Both the position numbers and the translations under genes were made by a program. DNA of 64,000 nt, from positions 1,674,001-1,738,000 of the forward strand of contig NZ_JAGSYI010000001.1 in NCBI RefSeq assembly GCF_025685625.1. The letters run 5' to 3'. Below the pieces are notes generated by a model. The model saw only the letters and a program-made list of their open reading frames with translations. It searched no databases and was not told the origin of the DNA. The stretch is from Acidicapsa acidisoli. Its GTDB lineage: Bacteria; Acidobacteriota; Terriglobia; Terriglobales; Acidobacteriaceae. Positions within the stretch are counted from its first letter, which is position 1. Every line of letters starts with the position of its first letter. Below are positions 1-8,843 of the stretch, in pieces.

Positions 1-33
1 AAGTGGGTATATTCCTCGATTCATCCGTTTGAT

Positions 34-1047
34 TCATTTGTGTGATTCATGCAAGCTGTTGAGTTTTTCCTGTTCGATTCGGTCGATCTGCAATTCCATT
101 GGCCAGGTATAGGTCTCGCCTGGCGAGAGCTGACGAGACCAAGCCTTGGTCCTGTGCCCTGTCTTGGCCAGTGAGTCGACGGGGGCCGTGGTCGGTTCAG
201 GTGCGACGCAAATCTGTTTCGGTCCCGGGCCTTCGGGCCATCCTCCATAGCAGAGCCACAGACCGAGATACGGTGTAAGCGAGGGTTCGAAGCGAATGGT
301 GACGCGAAGGCCGATCTGTGGGCGCTCGATAGAGCACCAGCCCTCGGACAGTGGAGTGACGGCTCCGGCAAAGAGCTTGTCGCCGATTCCTGAATCGGGG
401 CTTGCGGCAAGGCTCAGGTCGATTTCGGAGCCATGATTGGAACTGGTAACTGGCCACTTGACTGTTAACGGGCTGGATTGAGCCGTGTCCGATGTTCCAA
501 GGCGATTGCCAGCGGAGCCCTCGACATTCAAGGAATGCACATCTTTCGGCAGTACGATCCTGTCACCTGCGGAGACCGCAAATAATGGATGCGCCGACCA
601 GGCCCACGGAACGTTGTATGCCCCGAGATTGGTCAGGGAGTACAGGAGTTGCAGCCGCCAGCTGGAGGCCACTTCGGTGAGAATTGCCGAGCGAGTGAGC
701 TGCAATGGGAGCGAGAAGCAATTGGCCCGGAGAGTGGCGGAGTCGTCGCTGGCGTTCAACACCTGCCATGGCACACGCCAAAGATCTCCGTGATCCGGAA
801 CGTGAGCCAGTCCGGCCTCTGTTTGCACGTCGCATTCGGCGACAGAGGGGAGACATTCGTCCCAGCCGCTGGCGTCTCCATCGGAGAAGGCCATGGTTCT
901 GGTTCTGGGCTCATAGGGCTTGAGAGGAGATTGAAGCAATTCTTCGTTTCCGACTCGGAGCGAGCTGATTTTTCCGCCCAGCGCAGGCATCAGGGTGAGG
1001 GCACATTGCCCGGCCCGAATGACAACGTTTTCTTCCGATCCCGCCAA
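34..1047 (-). CDS. Aldose 1-epimerase-like (galactose mutarotase fold) protein
   Basis: A 337-residue protein that reads as a complete aldose 1-epimerase-type beta-sandwich. Such enzymes interconvert sugar anomers or bind sugars in the cytoplasm. The N-terminal stretch ending GGKISSLRVG, the mid-region WSAHPLFAVSAGDR and the late PYLGLWLCYGGWP are typical of the fold; the HPLF histidine is a candidate active-site residue. No signal peptide is visible. The start is a TTG at 1045-1047, supported by a strong Shine-Dalgarno sequence (AAGGAG on the minus strand, 1054-1059) six bases upstream. No sugar operon surrounds it, so the substrate cannot be named. It could also be one of the non-catalytic members of the superfamily. 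Confidence 0.8.
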   Translation of the reverse strand: MAGSEENVVIRAGQCALTLMPALGGKISSLRVGNEELLQSPLKPYEPRTRTMAFSDGDASGWDECLPSVAECDVQTEAGLAHVPDHGDLWRVPWQVLNASDDSATLRANCFSLPLQLTRSAILTEVASSWRLQLLYSLTNLGAYNVPWAWSAHPLFAVSAGDRIVLPKDVHSLNVEGSAGNRLGTSDTAQSSPLTVKWPVTSSNHGSEIDLSLAASPDSGIGDKLFAGAVTPLSEGWCSIERPQIGLRVTIRFEPSLTPYLGLWLCYGGWPEGPGPKQICVAPEPTTAPVDSLAKTGHRTKAWSRQLSPGETYTWPMELQIDRIEQEKLNSLHESHK

Positions 1048-1160
1048 ATCTGTCTCCTTCAGCCGCCCGACCCGGGTCCGCTTCGTCCAATAAGTTTATC
1101 CGTCTAATCGATCGCTATGAATCGGTGAAACGAAATTCTGACGTCCTTTGAATCGCGCAT

Positions 1161-2597
1161 TCAGCTACCGCATCCGTCGCTCATCCCGGCGATTTCCTGG
1201 TTGGCAACCGTACTCAGGCGATCCCAGATTTCGTCCAGCCATTCCGCGTGTTCCGGCTTCATCAGAACCGAGCGCAAACAGGTCACTGCGGACTTGGCCG
1301 ATAGGGCAGTTTGCGCGGTCGCGGAATTCAAGGTGAACATCGCTTCGGGTAATTGTACTAGCGCCAGATGGAGGTTGAGAGCAGCGCAGCCATCAAAAAT
1401 CCGTTGCGCCAGATTGGAGCGCTTCTCAAGCGAATCGGACTTGGCTGGCTTGGCCTGCCATACAACGATATCCAATTCCGGCTTACCGGCAAATGGTGCA
1501 AATGCATCATTTGCGCGAATTCGCCGATCAAGTTCGATCGCGGCGCGACGGCCTGCGGCGAGGCCGCGGGCAAACTCGCCATTCGCGACCAGCGGAAGCA
1601 GGCGCTGCGTGGCCCACAGCGCAACGGCGGAAGCGCCGGCTCGCGAACACTCCAGGCTGATTTCGCCCAGGTGCAGCTCATTGGAAGTGAAATAGGTGTA
1701 GGGCGAGTCGTGCTTGTAGAAGCGCCCGACGGACGGGTCCTTGAACAGGACGCATCCGCACCCGTAGGGCTGGAGGCCGTGTTTGTGCGGGTCGACGACG
1801 ATGGAGTCGGCCTGATCCATCGCTTCGAATGCGGATCGGGCCGACTCCTCCAATTCGTTGGCGATCAGCCGGAAGTAACCGCCGTACGCGGCGTCGAGGT
1901 GCACGCGGAATCCATATCGATCACGCAATGAGAGGATGTCAGGCAATGGGTCGACGGAACCGAGCGCCGTGGTGCCCATGGTCACGACGACCGTGCCTAT
2001 GTTGCCGCGACGCAGTTCGTCTTCGAGCGCGTTCAAGTCCATGCGTCCGAAATTGTCCGATGCGACGGTAGTAAAAGGAATCTTCAGTACCGAAGTAATG
2101 CGCTTGTGGGTGTAATGGGCTTGTTCCTGGGCTACGATTCGTTTTTCCGGAGCAAGCTGGCCGGCGACCCAGAGGGCTTCCAGATTGGCAAAAGTGCCGC
2201 CCGAGGTCAGATGGCCGAGAAAGCCTTCTGCGCCAGTGCGGGGCCATCCGAACATGCGGGCGATTTCGGCGACGGCTTCAATCTCCATCTGCGAACTGGC
2301 GCGGCCGCCGTCGCGCGCATGATTATTCGGGTTGATAGCCATGGCGAGCATGTAGGCGGCTCGCGCGATCGGGTGCGGAGGCTTCAACATCTGTCCGGCA
2401 TACAGGGGATGGAAATAGGGATAGTTGTCGCCCATGCGTTTGGCGACCTCGGCCAGGACAGCGCCCATTGCATCGTGATCGGAAGCTCTGTTCGGGAGGG
2501 AATCGAAGGCCGGAAGATCAGTGAATGACTCGGCCAATCGGGCTACCGGAGCTTCGAGCAGGTCCAGAATCGGGTCACGTTCAGAGTTGGCAGCCAT
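1161..2597 (-). CDS. Group II PLP-dependent (aromatic amino acid type) decarboxylase
   Basis: About 478 residues from the chosen start (MAANSERDP). The reading frame is open for another 17 codons upstream, but those lack decarboxylase character. The PLP lysine lies in VVDPHKHGLQPYGCG, preceded by the cofactor aspartate in RVHLDAAYGGYF. The N-terminal YPYFHPLYAGQMLKPPHP segment and the HLTSGGTFANLEAL segment are group II decarboxylase signatures. It would remove CO2 from an amino acid, probably aromatic or acidic, in the cytoplasm. Substrate cannot be decided from sequence alone. It is different from the glutamate decarboxylase at 53.0-54.4 kb, so the window has two enzymes of this fold type. 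Confidence 0.85.
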   Translation of the reverse strand: MAANSERDPILDLLEAPVARLAESFTDLPAFDSLPNRASDHDAMGAVLAEVAKRMGDNYPYFHPLYAGQMLKPPHPIARAAYMLAMAINPNNHARDGGRASSQMEIEAVAEIARMFGWPRTGAEGFLGHLTSGGTFANLEALWVAGQLAPEKRIVAQEQAHYTHKRITSVLKIPFTTVASDNFGRMDLNALEDELRRGNIGTVVVTMGTTALGSVDPLPDILSLRDRYGFRVHLDAAYGGYFRLIANELEESARSAFEAMDQADSIVVDPHKHGLQPYGCGCVLFKDPSVGRFYKHDSPYTYFTSNELHLGEISLECSRAGASAVALWATQRLLPLVANGEFARGLAAGRRAAIELDRRIRANDAFAPFAGKPELDIVVWQAKPAKSDSLEKRSNLAQRIFDGCAALNLHLALVQLPEAMFTLNSATAQTALSAKSAVTCLRSVLMKPEHAEWLDEIWDRLSTVANQEIAGMSDGCGS

Positions 2598-2819
2598 GGC
2601 GAAAGACCACCATACCACTTTGCACGCTGTGGTCCCAAGATTGCGCAAAAGGAGACACTTGCAGATTTTCGTACCCGGATTTCCAGATCGATGCTAAAAT
2701 CATCGCAGCGTAAGAACAGAACCGGGCGTGAGCAGTACTCGCCCAACCAAGCAAGAATCTGCCAGTGGTCGCTCCGTTTCACTCAAGCGCAATTCAAAGT
2801 TTAGGAAATACGACTCAAA

Positions 2820-3020
2820 ATGGAACAAGGTACTGTTAAGTGGTTTAATGACGCGAAGGGCTTCGGCTTCATCTCGCGTCAGAACGGCGAGGATGTCTTC
2901 GTGCATTACTCCGCCATCAACTCGAATGGCTTCAAGAGCTTGCAAGAAGGCCAGGCCGTTCAGTTCAACGTAGTGAAGGGTCCCAAGGGCTGGCAGGCGG
3001 CTGACGTTCAGCCTCTGTAA
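2820..3020 (+). CDS. CspA-family cold shock protein
   Basis: 66 residues, the full length of a single cold-shock domain. RNP1 (KGFGFIS, about residues 13-19) and RNP2 (DVFVHYSAI, about residues 25-33) are both intact, and the protein opens with the usual [10 protein letters not shown] strand. It binds single-stranded RNA and DNA as a chaperone or antiterminator. It is monocistronic: the upstream gene is divergent and a strong hairpin follows. The 5' leader between the divergent starts is over 200 bases, as is common for regulated csp genes, but I see no specific element in it. Confidence 0.95.
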   Translation: MEQGTVKWFNDAKGFGFISRQNGEDVFVHYSAINSNGFKSLQEGQAVQFNVVKGPKGWQAADVQPL

Positions 3021-3070
3021 GCTCCTCTGATACAGGACTCCGAGGGATTCTGGCAGAATCCGCAATCAAT

Positions 3071-3102
3071 CAACAGGGCGAGGTGCGAACCTCGCCCTGT
3101 TG
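3071..3102 (+). terminator. Perfect 14-bp hairpin after the cold shock gene
   Basis: The arms 3071-3084 and 3089-3102 are exact reverse complements around a 4-base loop (gcga). It lies 50 bases after the csp stop. There is no T tract afterwards, so it may be a hairpin terminator of the kind found in high-GC genomes, an mRNA 3' stabiliser, or a shared end with the convergent gene at 3159. Confidence 0.6.
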
Positions 3103-3158
3103 CTGCGAGTTGATTCGTCCGAGCTGAAACCCTCAAAATGTTCACATTTTGTTAGACG

Positions 3159-4454
3159 CTAGACTTCGCGAAAAGGACTGCGCTTTCGCCGAGCAAGTTC
3201 CTCCAGTGCATTGCAGGCTGTAACCACTCCGTTCTCGCTATGTAACCGCTGCGCGGTCAGCTCAGCCCGGTGGCTGTAAATTGGGCTTTCGAGCAGTTTT
3301 CTGAGTTTTTTTGCTACGCGAAGCGGGGTGAAATAGCGCTTCTGGATGGTCCGCGCCACTTTGAGCCTGCGCATCCGGCGTGCGTTGTCCGGCTGGTCGT
3401 GACTGTAGGGCATGATCAGCATCGGTTTGCCTGCCCTGAGACACTGCGCCGTAGTGCCGACACCGCCCTGGTGAATGACGGCTGCGGCCCGCGAAAAGAG
3501 TGCCGAGTAGGGCGCATATTCCGCAATACAGATTGAATCGGGGAGTGGGTGGCGCGGGCGATTTCGCATATCCGACCCGATCAGCAGCACGGCGCGCATT
3601 CCCAGTCTCTCCGCAGCGCGCGCGCCGTATTCGTAGAAGCGTCCAGCGGCCAGCACAGCCGCCGATCCGAGTGTAAAGACCAGTGGAGCCGGACCGTTGG
3701 CGAGAAACTTTTCCAGATGCGGGGGCAGCTTTGTATCGCCAGCATCGGAATCGTAAAAGCAAAATCCTGTGATCTTTGTGTTTGCTGGCCAGTCCGGCTG
3801 CTCACGGCCCAAGACCCGCGAAAAGAGAGCCAGCACCAGATCCGGGGAGTGTTTGGCGTCAAAGAGGGGGTTGCGGCCTCGCTCCAACCCGAGTTCACGG
3901 CGGAGGTCGTAGACGGGCTGTGGCCATTTGCGGCTGACGAAGCGCGCCAGCCGCCGGATGACTCGGCCCATTCCGGGCACGGCCTTATCTGCGCGGGCCA
4001 GGCGGGGATACATTGGGAGTACGGGCGGATCGAAGGCGGAAAAGAAGGATAGCGGGGCGAGGACGTAGCTTGCCCATGGAATTCCGGTCATTTCGGCGAC
4101 GAGCGGGCCGGCGTAGTTCAGCTCGCCGAGCAGAAGCAGATCGGCGCGGGCCGGCATCGTGGCTGCCGCGGTCAGATCGTCGTATGTTTCGCGCAGGGCG
4201 GGAAAGAGGAATTCACGCAGACCGCGCTCTGTTCCTTTGCGAACGTCGTAGACCATCTCGGCCAGGATTGTGTTTTTCGGGTCGAGGTCGGGGCGCACGG
4301 CATGGAATTCAATTCCGAGCGGGATAACCTTCGGGCCGTACATGGCCGGGACGGCCATTACGGGTTGATGCCCACGCCGCTTCAGCTCAAGCGCGATCGC
4401 AATGAGCGGATTGATGTCGCCAAAGGTGCCAATGTTCGATAAGACAATCCGCAC
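3159..4454 (-). CDS. GT1-family glycosyltransferase (UGT/rhamnosyltransferase-like)
   Basis: 431 residues with GT-B architecture. The N-terminal domain starts MRIVLSNIGTFGDINPLIAIA, the substrate-binding loop of the sterol glucosyltransferase and UDP-glucuronosyltransferase relatives. The C-terminal nucleotide-sugar motif is IHQGGVGTTAQCLRAGKP followed by HDQPDNARR, about residues 335-370. It should transfer a sugar from an NDP-sugar to a small hydrophobic acceptor in the cytoplasm. No biosynthetic cluster surrounds it, so donor and acceptor are unknown. Confidence 0.88.
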   Translation of the reverse strand: MRIVLSNIGTFGDINPLIAIALELKRRGHQPVMAVPAMYGPKVIPLGIEFHAVRPDLDPKNTILAEMVYDVRKGTERGLREFLFPALRETYDDLTAAATMPARADLLLLGELNYAGPLVAEMTGIPWASYVLAPLSFFSAFDPPVLPMYPRLARADKAVPGMGRVIRRLARFVSRKWPQPVYDLRRELGLERGRNPLFDAKHSPDLVLALFSRVLGREQPDWPANTKITGFCFYDSDAGDTKLPPHLEKFLANGPAPLVFTLGSAAVLAAGRFYEYGARAAERLGMRAVLLIGSDMRNRPRHPLPDSICIAEYAPYSALFSRAAAVIHQGGVGTTAQCLRAGKPMLIMPYSHDQPDNARRMRRLKVARTIQKRYFTPLRVAKKLRKLLESPIYSHRAELTAQRLHSENGVVTACNALEELARRKRSPFREV

Positions 4455-4510
4455 GTTGTCGGTAGCCTCTCCTCGATCATGCTATCGCAACGCGTTCATG
4501 GACAGCCCTG

Positions 4511-6076
4511 TTACCACTTCGCCTCGAATGCCCGGAAACGCCGCTCCTGTTCCCATTGGGCGGAGGCCTTTTCGCTGCTGTCGAGGAAGGCTTTGCACTT
4601 TGCGGATGGTTTATCGCTGCCGAGAGTCTGACCGACGCATTCGCTCGCTGGGGTGGTGAAGACGTCTTCCTTTGCCCAAAGGCTTTTGCCGGGTAGGAAG
4701 TTGTGCTCCATGCCTGTGCGGGCCATCTGCTTGAGCTCGATGTAGCTCAGATTGAAGTCCTCGGCGGCGCGCACGTATTCGTGCGTGAGGTCGATGCGGG
4801 AGACACCCTCATCATCGGTAGAGAGCGCTACCGGTACGCCTGCTCTACGATAGAGCGGAAGAGGATGATCGGCGCCTTTGATGCCGAGAATCCCATCATT
4901 GGAGGTCAGGTTGATCTCGATCATGATGTGCTTTGCAGCCAGTTCCTTGAGCAGGGCTGGGGCGTCGTCCTCATACATCACATCTACGCCGTGGCCGATG
5001 CGCTCGGCGTGACCCAGTTCGACGGCCTGACGGATGTGGAAGCGGAGCCCGTCCGGCGGCACCATGCCGGAAGCAAGTTCTCCAGCGTGCAGCGAGATAT
5101 GCACTGAAGGATAGACGGAGTGCAGGTATTCGAGCATGTGCATCTGGAGGGTGTAGTCCTTCATGGAAAGATAGCCGTCCTCGGGCTGCACAAAATTGAT
5201 GCCCACAAACTCGGGCAGCTTGGAGATGGTCTCGAAGCCGAGGAGGGTCTGCGCGAAGACCTGCTCTCTGGGGGCTCCGCGAAGTATCTGGTAGATGAAT
5301 CGCACTTTCACCTGACAAGCGGGCGTGGCATCCGGTGTTCCGCAGTGTTCGAGTTTGTTGCGCAGGTCATTTGCGTTCTGGATGCGCTCCCGAGCGGCAT
5401 CGACTTCGTCGTCGAGGCCGTGATCGAGGAGTTTCTGGCGGAGTTCGGCGAGGTTCGCGTCCCATCCAAGCTGCGTGGCGATGGTTGCCGCGTGGCTGAA
5501 TGGCGGGGTATCCATCAACTCCATGTACTGCTCGTTCTGCGAGGCGGCGCGGGTTGCGACTTCGTCGATCCATTCGCCGGAATGGCGCTTGTCGGTGCCG
5601 CTGAAGTGGGCGAAAGTGGCGAAGAACTGATCGTGGCCGCTCCATCCTGCGTAGGGCACAAAACTGCGCATGGAAAAGGCGTCGATCAGCTTGTCATATA
5701 CATCCTGATTGGCGGGAACCTGCGTATGCGATAGCAGATCGGCGGCGGCAATCTGTCCCAGGATCTGTGGACAGCCACCGGATGGCGGTTTGGCGAAGGT
5801 GAGCGCCTTGGTGTCGATGCACAACCCGTCTTCGCCTGCGGCGCGAATCCAGCTCTCAGCGTAGACTGCGCCGCTCAGGTGAACATGCAGATCCGCGCCT
5901 TTCGGCATGCCGAGCAGGAAGTTGCGAAGCGCTAGCGGGCCTTGCCTCTTGGCAGCGTCAAAGGCGCGCGTGGCTCGCGCCTCGTGGGAGTCGGCTGCAC
6001 TCGATGGACCGCCCGGCTGCGCAAGAGAGGAGATGGAAACGACCGCAACGAAGAGAACGGATGGGAACAGACGCAT
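4511..6076 (-). CDS. Secreted adenosine deaminase-family protein (ADGF-like)
   Basis: 521 residues, beginning with a signal peptide (MRLFPSVLFVAVVSISSLA). The metal-dependent deaminase motifs are present in order: DLHVHLSGAVY near residue 61, a catalytic HAGE near residue 330, HAERIGHGVD, and LSTDDEGVSR with the final metal-binding aspartate. It is much longer than cytoplasmic Add (about 340 residues). The extra length sits between the first motif and the barrel core, as in adenosine deaminase growth factor proteins. It probably deaminates extracytoplasmic adenosine to inosine for purine salvage. Confidence 0.85.
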   Translation of the reverse strand: MRLFPSVLFVAVVSISSLAQPGGPSSAADSHEARATRAFDAAKRQGPLALRNFLLGMPKGADLHVHLSGAVYAESWIRAAGEDGLCIDTKALTFAKPPSGGCPQILGQIAAADLLSHTQVPANQDVYDKLIDAFSMRSFVPYAGWSGHDQFFATFAHFSGTDKRHSGEWIDEVATRAASQNEQYMELMDTPPFSHAATIATQLGWDANLAELRQKLLDHGLDDEVDAARERIQNANDLRNKLEHCGTPDATPACQVKVRFIYQILRGAPREQVFAQTLLGFETISKLPEFVGINFVQPEDGYLSMKDYTLQMHMLEYLHSVYPSVHISLHAGELASGMVPPDGLRFHIRQAVELGHAERIGHGVDVMYEDDAPALLKELAAKHIMIEINLTSNDGILGIKGADHPLPLYRRAGVPVALSTDDEGVSRIDLTHEYVRAAEDFNLSYIELKQMARTGMEHNFLPGKSLWAKEDVFTTPASECVGQTLGSDKPSAKCKAFLDSSEKASAQWEQERRFRAFEAKW

Positions 6077-6138
6077 GGGGCCTCGCTGAGATGTATGGGC
6101 TGATGGCTAGTGTAATGGACGAGATGGGGACTGAGTCT

Positions 6139-7104
6139 TCATAACTCCAGCTTCAGAGGCAGTACGTTCGTACTGGCCTCCTCGCCGGGGGCGAACAGGA
6201 GCCAGGTGGCGCCGGCTGCCATTAGAAACAGCCCTAGCCAGGTTCGCGGGCGTAATTGCCGGATCAATTGGAAGACTGTCGCTTCGGCGAGGATTGCGAG
6301 CACTGGCGCCCAGATGAAACGCGACGCCATTTGTGTCGCGGAAAGCCGAGGCATCAACCAGAAGAGCAGCAGGAGAGCGGGCATCTCCACCGCGATTGAC
6401 CAGAGCAGTTCTGGCGTCGGAGCGTTCCATTTCCAGAGGCTCCGTTCCAGCAACGCGCCTGCGAGGCCGTTCGCGATTGCGGCGGTCGATGCGGCGACTG
6501 CGACGATCGCCGCAAATGAGGCGTGGGAGTGGCCTCGAAGCCGCGCCGCCGCTACTCCGAGGCAATTTGCCGCGGCGATGCTTAAGGACGCCATGGCTAC
6601 TGCGACAAAGGCTCCGCCTGCTTCCACGCTGGCCGGAATCGCGACGGGGAAGACAAACAGGGTTCCGACTACGGCAAGGAGAGCCGCCGCCAGGCCACCG
6701 CGTCGTTGCGCTTCGGAGGCCAAGCCAACGTACGGCTCAAGCACGACTGCAAATACCGAAACCAGGGTAAGAAGTCCTGTGCGCGTCGGTCCCGATACCC
6801 AGCGGCTCGAAAAGGAGACAAGCACACCTGGCGCGACAAACAGTCCTAGCCCGATCAGGGCGGGGATCCACAACTGACGGCGGTCCGGCCACCTTGCCTG
6901 CCGCATGACCACAATGGTTGCAGCGGCCAAGGCCAGCAAGGCGAGTGGGATAACCTGCCGTTCGAGAGGCGGCAGGGGATCCAGCGCCAGACCGGACATC
7001 AGGTCTGTTTTCAACACGGAGCAAGCTAGCAGTAGGCTCAAAAGCAGCAGAGCTGCCGCTGAAGCGGGAGAAATCCTGCGATCTCTGCGATCCACGCGCG
7101 GCAT
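6139..7104 (-). CDS. EamA/DMT-like membrane transporter
   Basis: 321 residues, almost entirely hydrophobic, with about ten predicted membrane segments in two halves. The C-terminal half ends with an APVLAILAEATVFQ segment, then RTWLGLFLMAAGATWLLF, the layout of the second EamA repeat. A glycine-rich first half corresponds to the first repeat. It is probably an exporter of a small metabolite, substrate unknown. The family assignment rests on length and repeat layout rather than a diagnostic motif. Confidence 0.55.
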   Translation of the reverse strand: MPRVDRRDRRISPASAAALLLLSLLLACSVLKTDLMSGLALDPLPPLERQVIPLALLALAAATIVVMRQARWPDRRQLWIPALIGLGLFVAPGVLVSFSSRWVSGPTRTGLLTLVSVFAVVLEPYVGLASEAQRRGGLAAALLAVVGTLFVFPVAIPASVEAGGAFVAVAMASLSIAAANCLGVAAARLRGHSHASFAAIVAVAASTAAIANGLAGALLERSLWKWNAPTPELLWSIAVEMPALLLLFWLMPRLSATQMASRFIWAPVLAILAEATVFQLIRQLRPRTWLGLFLMAAGATWLLFAPGEEASTNVLPLKLEL

Positions 7105-7265
7105 CCTGCACCTAATGAAAACACATCCGGCGGGTTAAGGCCGGTCCCGCGACGGGTTGGCGGCAGCCGATCCTCTTGCTATACTTAAGCAGTCGTTGCA
7201 GAAGCGCAGTATGCCCGCCTGTCGGTCGATTCCCGCGCAGATCACCCTTCCTGCAATTGCACTGA

Positions 7266-7340
7266 GGCCAGATAGCTCAGTGGTAGAGCGCGGCCCTGAA
7301 AAGGCCGGCGTCGGCGGTTCGATCCCGTCTCTGGCCACCA
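7266..7340 (+). tRNA. tRNA-Phe (anticodon GAA)
   Basis: A full cloverleaf can be drawn. The acceptor arms ggccaga and tctggcc are 7 bp and perfect. The D arm is gctc/gagc. The anticodon arm cggcc/ggccg encloses loop ctgaaaa, giving anticodon GAA at loop positions 3-5. The T arm encloses ttcgatc. CCA is encoded (7338-7340). The 3' part is duplicated about 4 kb downstream and forms the att core of an integrated element. Confidence 0.95.
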
Positions 7341-7360
7341 CATTCTAAAGTACTTAGCGG
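7326..7360 (+). repeat. att site copy 1 (tRNA-Phe 3' end)
   Basis: An 18-base core (7326-7343, cgtctctggccaccacat) plus a similar tail ending acttagcgg. It is repeated at 11305-11340, and the integrase gene ending at 7409 lies immediately inside. This is the arrangement of an element inserted at a tRNA 3' end with restoration of the tRNA. Confidence 0.8.
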
Positions 7361-7408
7361 CAACCAGAAAGTTAGTGTTTTAGCCGTCCGAACAATATCC
7401 GAACACTG

Positions 7409-8527
7409 CTACGCAATGCCCTGTTGTTCGGCCTCTTCCTGCTCTGTTTTCTTGTCCAGCATGTTCCAGATCACCTTCGCCGTGTTGCCGGTTTTAGCGA
7501 TGTGCGCGCGCCCGAGCTTGGCATAACGCTCGGTCATCTTGATGTTGGCGTGACCGAGAATCTTCGCCAATTCGTAGAGATCGCCGCCGTTCATCATGTA
7601 CCAGGACGCGAAGGTGTGACGCAGATCGTGGAACCAGAAATCCCGAATCTTCGCTCGCTTGAGCAAGTCATCGAAACTCCCTTCCAATCTCTGACGCTTA
7701 CTCTTCGGTCCGCCCTTCGGCGGGAAGATTCGTTCCTCATCGATCACCGCCGGATATCGCCGAATCTCCGCGGCGAGTTCCGGAGCCATGGGAACGTAGC
7801 GCTCCTTACCCTTCTTCAGCTTTGCCCGGACTGCGATCAGACCTTCGCTGTACTTCACGTCGGACCATAGCAGCCGGTGGATCTCGGCGGAGCGCATCCC
7901 TGTCGATACAGCGATCAACACGATAAGCCTCATCCGAAGATTCGTCCGATTAGGGTTTTTAGTGCCCTTCTGAAGCATCCGATCATCCAGCGCAAGCTTC
8001 AGGCGGTGGAGCTCCTCTGCCGAAAGATACCGCTCTCTTGAATCGTCCGGACGATACACCTCGACCAGATCGGCCGGATTCCGGTCGATGCCGGTTTCCT
8101 TCGACCAAAGAGTCGAAGCCTTCTCCATCATGTGATGTATGACATTGAAGTGCCGCACTGCGGTGTTTTCGGCGAGGCCACGCTTGCCGGTCAGGTTTTC
8201 GTACCATCGCTGGACGGCGATGCCGTCCACCTCACGCACGAACTTACTACCCAGTTCGGATCGAATCCCTTCCACGATGCTCATCTCGCGATCTGCCGAA
8301 ACTTTCTTGCTTCCATAGTGCGTCCAGTAGCGATCAATCAAATCGGACATCCGGTAGTTGATCTCCTTCTTCACGTCGAGGTGCCTGTTCTCGTCCCGCG
8401 TCGACATCTTTTTGCGCGAGACCTTTCGTGCCAGATCTCTACTGCCATGTACCGTCTGGCTTTTGTTTCGACCTCCTTCTCTCCAACGAACCTCATACAA
8501 CTCTTCATCCAACTTGTGTACAGACAT
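7409..8527 (-). CDS. Tyrosine-family integrase (tRNA-Phe element, copy 1)
   Basis: 372 residues, full length. The N-terminal arm-binding region is followed by a SAM-like core-binding domain (about residues 60-160) and a catalytic domain. Active-site residues are visible: Arg in GMRSAEIHRLLW, HDLRHTFASW, and a Tyr in KMTERYAKLG after GHANIK. It is highly similar to the integrase at 11391-12512. Its ribosome binding site (AAAGGAGAAGC) matches the one of that second integrase, but the small excisionase gene expected just upstream is missing and is replaced by a dnaE2 fragment on the other strand. It should catalyse integration at the adjacent tRNA-Phe att site. Confidence 0.93.
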   Translation of the reverse strand: MSVHKLDEELYEVRWREGGRNKSQTVHGSRDLARKVSRKKMSTRDENRHLDVKKEINYRMSDLIDRYWTHYGSKKVSADREMSIVEGIRSELGSKFVREVDGIAVQRWYENLTGKRGLAENTAVRHFNVIHHMMEKASTLWSKETGIDRNPADLVEVYRPDDSRERYLSAEELHRLKLALDDRMLQKGTKNPNRTNLRMRLIVLIAVSTGMRSAEIHRLLWSDVKYSEGLIAVRAKLKKGKERYVPMAPELAAEIRRYPAVIDEERIFPPKGGPKSKRQRLEGSFDDLLKRAKIRDFWFHDLRHTFASWYMMNGGDLYELAKILGHANIKMTERYAKLGRAHIAKTGNTAKVIWNMLDKKTEQEEAEQQGIA

Positions 8528-8567
8528 TCCGCTTCTCCTTTATGCGAAAAATCTCACAAGGCAATCC

Positions 8568-8777
8568 GCAGAGGCACTCGTATTGTCACGTCGACATGAC
8601 GGCCCCTTTCGCTCGGCTGAAGACCTTGCCCAGCGTGTTCCATCATTGAACCGGAGAGAGCTGACGCGGCTCGCGCAGATCGGCGCACTAAACCACCTCG
8701 ATGGCATCCAGCATCGCCGCGATGCGCTCTGGCAGGTCGAGCGCGCTGGGAAGCTGGAAGGACCGCTACTCCGGCAG
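8568..8777 (+). pseudogene. dnaE2: Fragment of error-prone DNA polymerase DnaE2
   Basis: About 70 codons in one frame read AEALVLSRRHDGPFRSAEDL, then AQRV, NRRELTRLAQIGALNHLDG and HRRDALWQVERA. This is the helix-hairpin-helix region of the polymerase III alpha-like DnaE2 (ImuC). There is no start codon, and nothing before or after belongs to the protein. It is a stray piece caught between the first integrase and the ATPase gene. Confidence 0.75.
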
Positions 8778-8843
8778 GGCAGCAGCTGGGGTCTGCATAA
8801 TCTGGGAGAAGGTTTGGAGTCCGGGCAAATCTGCAGCTTCCGC

